Source of the DNA: Clostridia bacterium
GTDB lineage: Bacteria; Bacillota; Clostridia; Lachnospirales; Lachnospiraceae
Reading direction: 5' to 3'
Length of the DNA: 41,126 bases
Assembly: GCA_029101305.1 (NCBI GenBank)
Contig: JAQXQS010000122.1
Location: 1-41,126, forward strand
Part shown: piece by piece, positions 31,745 through 39,512 of the stretch
How the letters are laid out: every line of letters begins with the position of its first letter
How positions within the stretch are numbered: the first letter of the stretch is position 1
The notes under the pieces: generated by a model
What the model saw: the letters and a program-made list of their open reading frames with translations, nothing else
Told to the model about the DNA's origin: nothing
Database searches by the model: none
Translations under genes and position numbers: made by a program

Positions 31745-32697
31745 AGTGGAAATACATATTAAAAAGAATACTGATCGCCATTCCCACTTTTTTCGGAATC
31801 ACCATACTTGCATATTTTATTCTGAATCTGGCACCCGGCTCCCCGCTGGATGCACTTCTGGCTGATCCGGGAATTACCCCGGCAGAGCTGGAGCGTAAGA
31901 GAGTGGCGTTGGGACTGGATCGGCCGGTGATCGTCCAGTATTTTACCTGGCTGAAGCGGCTGCTTACGGGAAATCTGGGATTTTCCTATAGTACCCAGCG
32001 TCCGGTGGCGGCTATGATATTGGAGAGACTTCCTGCAACTGCGATCCTGGCAGCAAGCTCCATTGTACTGTCATTGATCGTTTCCATTCCTCTTGGAATT
32101 TTTGCAGCATCCAAGCCAAACTCCAAGAGAGATTATTTCTCCGGTGGACTTTCCATGCTGATGATGGCTACGCCAAACTTCTTTGTTGGTCTGGTATTTA
32201 TTTACCTGTTTGCCATCGTGTTCAATATTCTGCCATCTGGCGGAATGTACAGCTCCAGCGGAGTCCATACCTTCGGGGATCTGATGAAACACATAATCTT
32301 ACCTTGTCTGGTTCTTTCTTTCCAGCAGATCGGTGGCTGGGTGAGACATATGCGAAGCAGTATGCTTGAGGTCATGCAGGACGATTATATCCGTACCGCC
32401 AAGTCCAAAGGTCTTGGCAAATGGAAGGTGATCATGAAACATGCTCTGAAAAACGCTCTTACGCCTGTTGTTACGGTAGTGGGAATGTCCATTCCGTCCA
32501 TCGTAGGTGGAGCGGTAGTAACAGAGCAGGTTTTCGGATGGCCGGGAATCGGTTCCCTTATGGTAACCGCCATTAATGGCAGGGATTATCCGGTTATCAT
32601 GGGAATTACGGTTATGATCGCAGCCGCAGTACTGATTGCCAATATTCTTACGGATGTGGCATACGGAATCCTGGATCCGAGAATCAGCTATAAATAA
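31741..32697 (+). CDS. dppB: Peptide ABC transporter permease, DppB/OppB family
   Basis: This 318-residue protein has the DppB topology: an N-terminal helix (ILKRILIAIPTFFGITILAY), the extracytoplasmic LNLAPGSPLDALLADPG and GLDRPVIVQYFTWLKRLLTG segments, then five more helices. The coupling loop is YIRTAKSKGLGKWKVIMKHA followed by LKNALTPVVT. It forms the channel with DppC. The ATG overlaps the desulfidase stop (ATGA), indicating translational coupling. The order B-C-A-D-F, with the binding protein in the middle, is common in Clostridia. Likely substrates are di- or oligopeptides. Confidence 0.93.
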   Translation: MKWKYILKRILIAIPTFFGITILAYFILNLAPGSPLDALLADPGITPAELERKRVALGLDRPVIVQYFTWLKRLLTGNLGFSYSTQRPVAAMILERLPATAILAASSIVLSLIVSIPLGIFAASKPNSKRDYFSGGLSMLMMATPNFFVGLVFIYLFAIVFNILPSGGMYSSSGVHTFGDLMKHIILPCLVLSFQQIGGWVRHMRSSMLEVMQDDYIRTAKSKGLGKWKVIMKHALKNALTPVVTVVGMSIPSIVGGAVVTEQVFGWPGIGSLMVTAINGRDYPVIMGITVMIAAAVLIANILTDVAYGILDPRISYK

Positions 32698-32716
32698 GGG
32701 AGGATAGAAGACAGAA

Positions 32717-33586
32717 ATGAAAAAACAGAAAAATGAAAACGTAAGCTATCTTTCCGAGGTACTTGATAAACTGAAAGAACATAAAATGGCTATGGCAGGT
32801 CTGGTAGTCCTGATCGTAGAAATCCTGATGGTGGTTTTTCTTCCGATCATACTGAACCTGGATCCTTATACCTCTGATTACACGGCTTTCTCAGTAGCAC
32901 CGGGCGGCGCACATATCCTTGGAACAGATGCCATCGGACGTGATGTTTTTGCCCGCCTGATGTATGGTGGAAGAACCTCCCTGCTGGTTGGATTTGTTTC
33001 CACACTGATCAGCTGTGCCATCGGTGTACCCCTTGGATTGGTTGCTGGTTATGCCAGAGGAAAGGCAGAAGCAATCATTATGCGAATTGCAGATATTTTC
33101 ATGTCTTTCCCGTCAATTGTATTGATCCTGGTACTGGTTGCAGTTCTCGGACCGTCCGTCTGGTCGGTAACCTGTGTGATCGGTGTGCTCGGCTGGACCC
33201 AGTTCGCCAGACTGATCTATGCAAATGTACTTTCTGTATCGGAGAAAGAGTATGTAGAATCTGCGAGAGCAATCGGAACCTCCAATTTCAAAATCGTGAC
33301 AAAATATGTACTTCCAAACTCTTTTGCCCCGATTCTGATCGCAATTACATTCCAGATGGCAAGTGCCATCCTTTCCGAATCTTCCTTAAGCTTCCTTGGC
33401 ATGGGTGTACAGCCGCCGGGAGCAAGCTGGGGAAATATGCTCTATGATGCACAGTCCATCACTGTGCTTTCCCAGAAGTTATGGATCTGGCTCCCGCCGG
33501 GACTTGCACTTCTGATCACTGTGTTAAGTATTAATTTCCTGGGCGACGGTATCCGCGATGCCTTAGACCCGAAAATTAAGATTTAA
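32717..33586 (+). CDS. dppC: Peptide ABC transporter permease, DppC/OppC family
   Basis: This 289-residue partner of DppB has the cytoplasmic N-terminal lead (YLSEVLDKLKEHKMAMAGLV), the family segment HILGTDAIGRDVFARLMYGG, and the coupling loop YVESARAIGTSNFKIVTKYV. SSLSFLGMGVQPPGASWGNM lies near the C-terminus. It starts 19 bp after dppB with an AAGGGAGGA site. About six membrane helices are evident. Confidence 0.93.
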   Translation: MKKQKNENVSYLSEVLDKLKEHKMAMAGLVVLIVEILMVVFLPIILNLDPYTSDYTAFSVAPGGAHILGTDAIGRDVFARLMYGGRTSLLVGFVSTLISCAIGVPLGLVAGYARGKAEAIIMRIADIFMSFPSIVLILVLVAVLGPSVWSVTCVIGVLGWTQFARLIYANVLSVSEKEYVESARAIGTSNFKIVTKYVLPNSFAPILIAITFQMASAILSESSLSFLGMGVQPPGASWGNMLYDAQSITVLSQKLWIWLPPGLALLITVLSINFLGDGIRDALDPKIKI

Positions 33587-33652
33587 AGTTACGGTTCATG
33601 GTGTGAGCTGTAACGGTAAAAAAATATGCCTACGGGCAAAAAGGAGGAACCT

Positions 33653-35233
33653 ATGAAATTCAACATGAAAAAAGCAGCAGCACTTCTGCTTGCCGGAAGC
33701 ATGGTGGCAGCTTCTGCTGTACCTGCAGCCGCTGAGGCAGAAGAAAAAGTGGTAACTGCAGCTATGGACCAGGCATGGGATACCATGATGCCGCTGAACA
33801 CCACCAGCAACTACACCCGTTTTATCTGTGACCAGATCTATGACCGTCTGACACAGACAAACGCAGACGGAACCATCGAGGGACGTCTTGCAGAATCCTG
33901 GACAGTAAACGATGCCAGTGATGCAGTAACCTTCAAGCTCCATGAGGACGCAGTATGGTCTGATGGCGAGCCTGTAACAGCAGACGATGTTGTATTCAGC
34001 TATCAGATGTATTCTGATCCTTCTGTAGACGCAAAGAGCCGTTACCACCTGGAGTATATCGCAGGTGTTGATGATTCCGGTGCAGAGCTTTCCGAGGATT
34101 CCATCGAAGTAACAGCAGACAGCGAATACGAAGTAACCTTCAAATTAAAAGAAGCTATGTATCCGGACACATTCCTTCAGGATATCGACACTGTTTTCAT
34201 TATCCCGAAGCATGTGTTTGAGGGAAAAACAGCAGAAGAGATCAACGCCCCTGACCTTTGGGCAAATCCGGTTGGTTCCGGCCCATTCATCTATGACAGC
34301 GAGATCAACGGCGAGCGTATGGAGTTCACAAAGAACGAAAACTATTATCTTGGCGCTCCGAAGATCGACCGTCTTATCATCCGTGTAGTACCGCCTGCAA
34401 ACGTTCTTTCCGGTCTTATGAACGGCGAGCTTGACATGATCGGATTCGGTTCCGTACTTACCGATGACTGGGAAACAGCGAAATCCCAGGACAACCTGGT
34501 AACAGAGTCTGTTCCTACAACTTCCTATTCTACTCTGATCTTCAATACCCAGAAGGAGTATCTTACACAGGAAGTCCGTCAGGCACTGAACATGGCAATC
34601 AACCGTGACGTACTGATAAATGGTCTTCTCATGGGAGAAGGAACTCCTATCATGACCCCGATCGCACCGGTAAGTCCATATTACAATGACAAAGTACAGG
34701 TTCAGTACGATCCTGAAAAGGCAAAAGAGATGCTTGCAGAAGCTGGATTCCCGGCTGACCAGACACTGAAATTCTTCATTTCTTCCGGAAGCAGCATTAC
34801 AGAGAGATGTGCAGCCCTGATCGTACAGGATCTTGCAAATGTTGGCGTAAAGGTAGAAATCGAGCAGATGGACTTTGCGACACTGATGAGCCGTATGCTT
34901 GACGGTGAGCATGACCTTGGAATCATTGGTTCCGGCGGAACTCTGGATCCAAGTGAGAGCCGTGAGATGATCTATCCAGGAAGCTCCTGCAACTTCTGCC
35001 AGCTTCAGGATACAGAGCTTTCAGATCTGATCGACAAAGGAAATGCAGAGCTGACCTTTGAGGCAAGAAAACCATACTTTGATGAGTATCAGGAAAAAGT
35101 TGTAGAAAAAGCTGCTATGGGATACTTATACACAAAGAACCTTCTCACTGCTTACAACAAGAGCATGAAGAACCTGAACGTTGCAGACTTCAATGGTCTG
35201 AACTGGTCTTCCTGGGAGTGGGATAAAGAGTAA
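33653..35233 (+). CDS. dppA: Peptide ABC transporter substrate-binding protein (DppA/OppA family)
   Basis: This 526-residue exported protein captures peptides for the DppBCDF importer. The N-terminus MKFNMKKAAALLLAGSMVAA is a signal peptide with a likely type I cut after PAAAEA. There is no lipobox cysteine, which is unusual for a Gram-positive binding protein. SBP family 5 features are DRLTQTNADGTIEGRLAESW, FKLHEDAVWSDGEPVTADDV, QALNMAINRDVLINGLLMGE and the long C-terminal lobe. Start ATG 33653 lies behind AAAGGAGG; a longer frame from 33626 covers the ribosome site and is rejected. Two stem-loops follow before dppD. A noncanonical ligand cannot be excluded. Confidence 0.92.
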   Translation: MKFNMKKAAALLLAGSMVAASAVPAAAEAEEKVVTAAMDQAWDTMMPLNTTSNYTRFICDQIYDRLTQTNADGTIEGRLAESWTVNDASDAVTFKLHEDAVWSDGEPVTADDVVFSYQMYSDPSVDAKSRYHLEYIAGVDDSGAELSEDSIEVTADSEYEVTFKLKEAMYPDTFLQDIDTVFIIPKHVFEGKTAEEINAPDLWANPVGSGPFIYDSEINGERMEFTKNENYYLGAPKIDRLIIRVVPPANVLSGLMNGELDMIGFGSVLTDDWETAKSQDNLVTESVPTTSYSTLIFNTQKEYLTQEVRQALNMAINRDVLINGLLMGEGTPIMTPIAPVSPYYNDKVQVQYDPEKAKEMLAEAGFPADQTLKFFISSGSSITERCAALIVQDLANVGVKVEIEQMDFATLMSRMLDGEHDLGIIGSGGTLDPSESREMIYPGSSCNFCQLQDTELSDLIDKGNAELTFEARKPYFDEYQEKVVEKAAMGYLYTKNLLTAYNKSMKNLNVADFNGLNWSSWEWDKE

Positions 35234-35244
35234 TAAAGCGTGTT

Positions 35245-35330
35245 ATATTGGTCTTCGGACAAATATACCGTAAAGTGGGACATGCTTCCTGGCGGGCACA
35301 GGCAGTGCCGGCCGGAAGCATGATATGTCC
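35245..35330 (+). other. Two stem-loops after dppA
   Basis: ATATTGGTC/GACAAATAT (35245-35266) closes on a TTCG tetraloop with one mismatched pair. A larger GC-rich hairpin spans 35278-35330, with outer GGACAT/ATGTCC and inner GCTTCC/GGAAGC and GGCAC/GTGCC pairings. No U-tract follows, so they probably raise dppA message stability or reduce dppDF expression. The rest of the 335-bp gap holds a 68-codon frame (35335-35541) without a ribosome site, not called as a gene. Confidence 0.6.
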
Positions 35331-35568
35331 ATGAATGAAAGAAATCAGAAAAATCCTGGAACGCGCCAAACATGAGAGAATACAGAAACTTTTCCGTTTT
35401 TGTGAACAGTGGCACCTTTCCCATGCTTGGCGGATTGCGGGATTTGTCTGGAACCAAGGATTCCAGACCATTTACTTGTCTGCGAAGCTTATCGCAGAGA
35501 CGCAGTTTATAGTTATTTATTTTGTAGCTGGATTTGAATAGTTACAGCTTAGAAAAAGGAGTGCAGTT

Positions 35569-36540
35569 ATGGCATCTTTGCTTTCAGTAGAGAATTTACA
35601 GGTACAGTTTCAGACAAAAAAAGGAATCAATACAGCTGTTGACGGCGTAAGCTTTTCCGTGGAAAAAGGCAGGATCCTTGGAATCGTAGGAGAGTCCGGA
35701 TGTGGAAAGAGTGTTACCTCCATGTCTATCCTTCAGCTTCTTAGCAGCAATGCCCGGATTTCCGGCGGCAGCATCAAGCTGGACGGAAAAGAACTGGTAG
35801 GACTTCTGGAGAAGGAGATGTGCAAGATCAGAGGAAATGATATTGCCATGATCTTCCAGGACCCCATGACTGCCCTGAACCCCACGCTGACCATTGGAAA
35901 CCAGCTGATGGAGCCGATCATGCTTCACCAGAATTGCAATAAGAAGGAAGCCTGGACGAGAGCTGTGGATGTGCTGAAGCGTGTGGGAATCGCAGCACCG
36001 GAGAAAAGAATGAAGGAATATCCCCACCAACTTTCCGGTGGTATGCGCCAGAGAGTTATGATTGCTATGGCGGTTTCCTGCGAACCAAGGCTTCTTATCG
36101 CAGATGAGCCCACCACTGCCCTGGATGTAACCATTCAGGCACAGATTCTGGAGCTGATGTGTGAACTCCGGGAAAAAATGGGAACTGCTATCATGCTGAT
36201 TACCCATGACATGGGCGTGGTCGCGGAGACTGCGGATGATGTTCTTGTTCTCTATGCAGGAAAAGCAGTGGAATACGGCAGTATCGAGGATATTTTCGAA
36301 AGACCGAAGCACCCATACACACAGGGACTTCTGAATTCAATCCCAAGGCTGGATGAGGATGTGGAAATGCTGAATACCATTGAGGGAACCGTCCCTGCGC
36401 CGGATGCAATGCCGGCAGGCTGCCGCTTTGCCCCCAGATGTCCATATCACAAGGATCGTTGTATGAAAGAAAAACCAGGCGTTTACCATGCTGGAAATTC
36501 ACTGGTAAGCTGCTTCAGATACGAGGGTGAGAAAGAATGA
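35569..36540 (+). CDS. dppD: Peptide ABC transporter ATPase, DppD/OppD family
   Basis: This 323-residue ATPase has Walker A GESGCGKSVTSMSIL, the Q-loop FQDPMTALNPTLTIGNQLME, signature LSGGMRQRVMIAMAVS, Walker B LLIADEPTTALDVTIQAQIL and switch ITHDMGVVAETADDV. The C-terminal extension has the CRFAPRCPYHKDRCMKEKPG cysteine motif, typical of oligopeptide transporters and able to bind an iron-sulfur cluster. It overlaps dppF by 4 bp (ATGA). It powers uptake with DppF. Confidence 0.94.
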   Translation: MASLLSVENLQVQFQTKKGINTAVDGVSFSVEKGRILGIVGESGCGKSVTSMSILQLLSSNARISGGSIKLDGKELVGLLEKEMCKIRGNDIAMIFQDPMTALNPTLTIGNQLMEPIMLHQNCNKKEAWTRAVDVLKRVGIAAPEKRMKEYPHQLSGGMRQRVMIAMAVSCEPRLLIADEPTTALDVTIQAQILELMCELREKMGTAIMLITHDMGVVAETADDVLVLYAGKAVEYGSIEDIFERPKHPYTQGLLNSIPRLDEDVEMLNTIEGTVPAPDAMPAGCRFAPRCPYHKDRCMKEKPGVYHAGNSLVSCFRYEGEKE

Positions 36541-37523
36541 GTGAGAATACGAATATTTTGTTGGAAACGAAAGATTTATCCAAATATTTTACGGCAAAAA
36601 AAGGTCTTCTGAACCGTCAGCCATCCGTAGTAAAAGCAGTTGACCATGTCAGTCTTTCTGTAAAGAAAGGGGAGACTCTGGGACTGGTAGGAGAGTCCGG
36701 TTGTGGAAAATCCACTCTGGGAAGAACGATCCTCCGTCTGATTCCGGCAACAGAAGGACAGGTGCTGTACAATGGAGAGGATCTTCTTACATATGACAAA
36801 AAGAAAATGTGGGAAATGCGCCGGAAGCTGCAGATTATTTTCCAGGATCCGTACAGCTCCCTGAATCCCAGAATGACAGTTTACGATCTGATCAGTGCAC
36901 CTCTTGAGGTGTACAAGGTTGGTACCAAGGCAGAGCGCCGGGAAATGGTGGAAGAGATCCTTCAGGAGGTTGGTCTTGATAAACAGTATCTGAACCGTTT
37001 TCCCCATGAGTTTTCCGGTGGACAGAGACAGCGAATCGGAATCGCCAGGGCACTGATCCTGAATCCGGAATTTGTTGTCTGTGATGAGGCTGTTTCCGCC
37101 CTGGATGTATCAGTTCGTGCCCAGGTTCTGAACCTTATGAGAAATATGCAGCAGAAGAAAAATCTGACTTATCTGTTCATTTCCCATGACCTGAGCGTGG
37201 TCCGCCATATCAGTGACCGGATCGCAGTTATGTATCTTGGAAGTGTGGCAGAGGTTGCCGAAAAAGCCCAGCTTTATTCCAACCCGATGCATCCCTATAC
37301 AAAGGCTCTTCTTTCCGCGATTCCTCTTCCGGATGTGAAGAAGAAGCGCCAGAGGATCATTCTGGAAGGGGATGTGCCAAGTGCCTATAATCCGCCAAGC
37401 GGATGTAAATTCCATACCCGTTGTCCTTATGCCACAGACCGGTGCAAGCAGGAAATTCCGGCAATGCATGAGGTGGAAAAAGGACATCAGGTAGCCTGTC
37501 ACAGGGCAGAAGAGCTTGCCTGA
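36537..37523 (+). CDS. dppF: Peptide ABC transporter ATPase, DppF/OppF family
   Basis: This 328-residue second ATPase of the importer has Walker A GESGCGKSTLGRTIL, FQDPYSSLNPRMTVYDLISA, signature FSGGQRQRIGIARALILNPE, Walker B VVCDEAVSALDVSVRAQVL and switch ISHDLSVVRHISDRI. The C-terminal CKFHTRCPYATDRCKQEIPA is the second cysteine-rich OppF-type motif. The start overlaps the dppD stop, and the operon ends about 100 bp later at a strong terminator. Confidence 0.94.
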   Translation: MSENTNILLETKDLSKYFTAKKGLLNRQPSVVKAVDHVSLSVKKGETLGLVGESGCGKSTLGRTILRLIPATEGQVLYNGEDLLTYDKKKMWEMRRKLQIIFQDPYSSLNPRMTVYDLISAPLEVYKVGTKAERREMVEEILQEVGLDKQYLNRFPHEFSGGQRQRIGIARALILNPEFVVCDEAVSALDVSVRAQVLNLMRNMQQKKNLTYLFISHDLSVVRHISDRIAVMYLGSVAEVAEKAQLYSNPMHPYTKALLSAIPLPDVKKKRQRIILEGDVPSAYNPPSGCKFHTRCPYATDRCKQEIPAMHEVEKGHQVACHRAEELA

Positions 37524-37598
37524 AAAAATATTCTGATATATTTCGTTCCCTAAGCTCTCGATTCGTTCCCTGCATCAGAAAAAAGACTTATTTATTGC

Positions 37599-37648
37599 TA
37601 TAATTACTCCATAACATATGGGGGCTGCCATATTGGCAGCCCCTTTTT
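37599..37648 (+). terminator. Intrinsic terminator of the dpp operon, with an extended -10 just before it
   Basis: GGGGCTGCC (37621-37629) and GGCAGCCCC (37635-37643) form a perfect 9-bp stem with a 5-nt loop followed by TTTTT. An extended -10 promoter element, TGCTATAAT, ends at 37604, so a very short transcript could begin and end here. A 10-bp direct repeat (TTCGTTCCCT at 37542-37551 and 37562-37571) lies upstream. The 100 bp after the terminator show no further structure before the ribosome site of the MATE gene. Confidence 0.85.
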
Positions 37649-37753
37649 CCTTATGAGGATTAAAATACAAAATGCTTTTGGCTAAGTATAAATGATAAGG
37701 GAAGCCTTGGTTTCATTTCGTTATATTTTGCAAAGGCGAAAGGAGATGCAGCA

Positions 37754-39499
37754 GTGGAAAAAAGAAACAACAGATTGCTGAATGCAAAGCTGAACAAGTA
37801 TATCATTCCAGGGATTATGATGTCGCTGGCACTTCAGCTGGGAAACATTGTGGACACGATTCTGGTAAGTAATTTGATTGGCGTAGAGGCCATGTCGGCA
37901 GTTACAATGAGCCTTCCTGTTGAGACCATAGTCCAGCTCACAGGTTACTGTCTTGGTGTAGGAGGTTCCATAGCAGTTGGAAATATGCTGGGAAAACGTG
38001 ATAAGGAAAGTGCTTCGAAGCTGTTCACAGCCACTTTCTTAGTGACACTTGTGGTCGGCATTCTTTTTTCCATCTGTGCATTTTCCGCGGCAGCCCCTGT
38101 TTCCAGACTTCTGGTACCAGGGGATGGAATTCTGACAACTTACACAAGAGATTATATCCGCATTAGTATGTTTGGTGCTCCGGTAATTGGAATTGGTCTG
38201 TTGATGGTAAACTACCTTGGGGTGGAAAATCATCCGGAGCTTGCATCTGTATATCTGATCGCAGCAAATGTGCTGAATCTTATATTAGATTACATATTCC
38301 TCAGATTTACTCCTCTTGGAATCTCAGGTGCGTCCTTATCAACGGTACTTGGTTTTCTGCTTGCCATGGTGGTGTTCCTGTTTTACGTTCGCTCTGAGAA
38401 ACGGAATCTATGCTTTGTCCGGCTGCAGGCAAAGGATTTCGTGATAATCAAAGAAGCAGTGGTAACAGGAGTTCCCATGCTGGTTTTTATGGCTGCCAAT
38501 TTTATAAAAGCCTTTGGTCTGAATACGATCATTATGAATCAGATCGGGGAAGATGGTATGGCAGTATTCACAGTCTGTGACAATGTTCTGCTGATCGTGG
38601 AAATGCTTACAGGCGGAATCATTGGCGTGATTCCCAATGTTGCAGGGATTCTTTTTGGAGAGAAGGATTACGTGGGAATCCGTGTCCTCTGTAAAAAGAT
38701 GCTGGAATACAGTTATATTGTGCTGGCCGTTATCTTTGTGCTTATCATGCTGTTTACCGAACAGATCACTGTTCTCTTTGGAAGCGGCGGCGGAGAACTG
38801 GGCAGACAGATGGTTCATGCGCTGCGTATTTTTGCTTTCTGTGTAATTCCTTATCTCTGGAATAAATTCATAGTAAGTTACTACGAATCTATTGAAGAAA
38901 CAGCAATCGCAAGCTTTGTTACATTTCTTGAAAATGCAGTGGCAGTTTTACCGGCTACATTTGTGGGAATTTATCTTTGGAAGCAGATTGACGGAATCGG
39001 CATCAATGGAATTGCGGTAGGATTTGTTGCTACTGAGCTGATAACCGTGATCGCAGCCTTGATTTTCCGAAGATTGAAACATAAAAATTCCACCTTTTAT
39101 ATTGTTCCGGACAAAAATCCTGGAATCAATCTGGATTTTTCCATTAAAAGCACCATGGAAGAAGCTGGGGCAGTTAATAGAAAGATTATGGATTTCTGTA
39201 AAGAAAATGGGGTATCCGGAAAACGTGCAAATCTTGCTGCTGTATGTGCAGAAGAGATGACCGTGAATATTATTAAATTTGGTGGAAAAACCTCCAACTG
39301 GATCGACATTAATCTTTGTCTGGAGGATGATATCTGCCGCTTAAGAATCAGAGATAACGGAATTAATTTTAATCCGCTGGAATACAGCTATGACCATCAG
39401 GATTTTGATATCCACGGAATCGAGCTGGTGAAAAAGATTTCCAAATCCATGGATTATATCCGTGCAATTGATATGAACAATACCATAATATCGTTTTAG
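37754..39499 (+). CDS. MATE-family efflux transporter fused to an RsbW-like ATPase domain
   Basis: Residues 1 to about 445 are a MATE transporter with ~12 helices (NKYIIPGIMMSLALQLGNIV, IVDTILVSNLIGVEAMSAV, then the repeated half). Residues ~455-581 are a GHKL-type ATPase of the anti-sigma-factor kinase group. The N box is AAVCAEEMTVNIIKFGG, the G1 box is LRIRDNGINFNPLEY, and the later box is IHGIELVKKISKSMDYI. This joins a drug or metabolite exporter to a switch module that in RsbW and SpoIIAB binds ATP and partner proteins. GTG 37754 is the start, behind AAAGGAG. An NRPS-like gene begins 13 bp after its stop, so the exporter probably serves that product, with the ATPase domain sensing or gating it. 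Confidence 0.88.
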   Translation: MEKRNNRLLNAKLNKYIIPGIMMSLALQLGNIVDTILVSNLIGVEAMSAVTMSLPVETIVQLTGYCLGVGGSIAVGNMLGKRDKESASKLFTATFLVTLVVGILFSICAFSAAAPVSRLLVPGDGILTTYTRDYIRISMFGAPVIGIGLLMVNYLGVENHPELASVYLIAANVLNLILDYIFLRFTPLGISGASLSTVLGFLLAMVVFLFYVRSEKRNLCFVRLQAKDFVIIKEAVVTGVPMLVFMAANFIKAFGLNTIIMNQIGEDGMAVFTVCDNVLLIVEMLTGGIIGVIPNVAGILFGEKDYVGIRVLCKKMLEYSYIVLAVIFVLIMLFTEQITVLFGSGGGELGRQMVHALRIFAFCVIPYLWNKFIVSYYESIEETAIASFVTFLENAVAVLPATFVGIYLWKQIDGIGINGIAVGFVATELITVIAALIFRRLKHKNSTFYIVPDKNPGINLDFSIKSTMEEAGAVNRKIMDFCKENGVSGKRANLAAVCAEEMTVNIIKFGGKTSNWIDINLCLEDDICRLRIRDNGINFNPLEYSYDHQDFDIHGIELVKKISKSMDYIRAIDMNNTIISF

Positions 39500-39512
39500 G
39501 AGGTGCAGGAAA

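Noticed and set aside
34145-34912. 255-codon minus-strand frame inside dppA
   Set aside because: Cys-, His- and Tyr-rich composition without known motifs, opposite a well-supported gene.
35335-35541. 68-codon frame between dppA and dppD
   Set aside because: It starts right after a large hairpin, has no ribosome site and no recognisable family. The helical-looking sequence keeps it worth a homology search, but it is not called.
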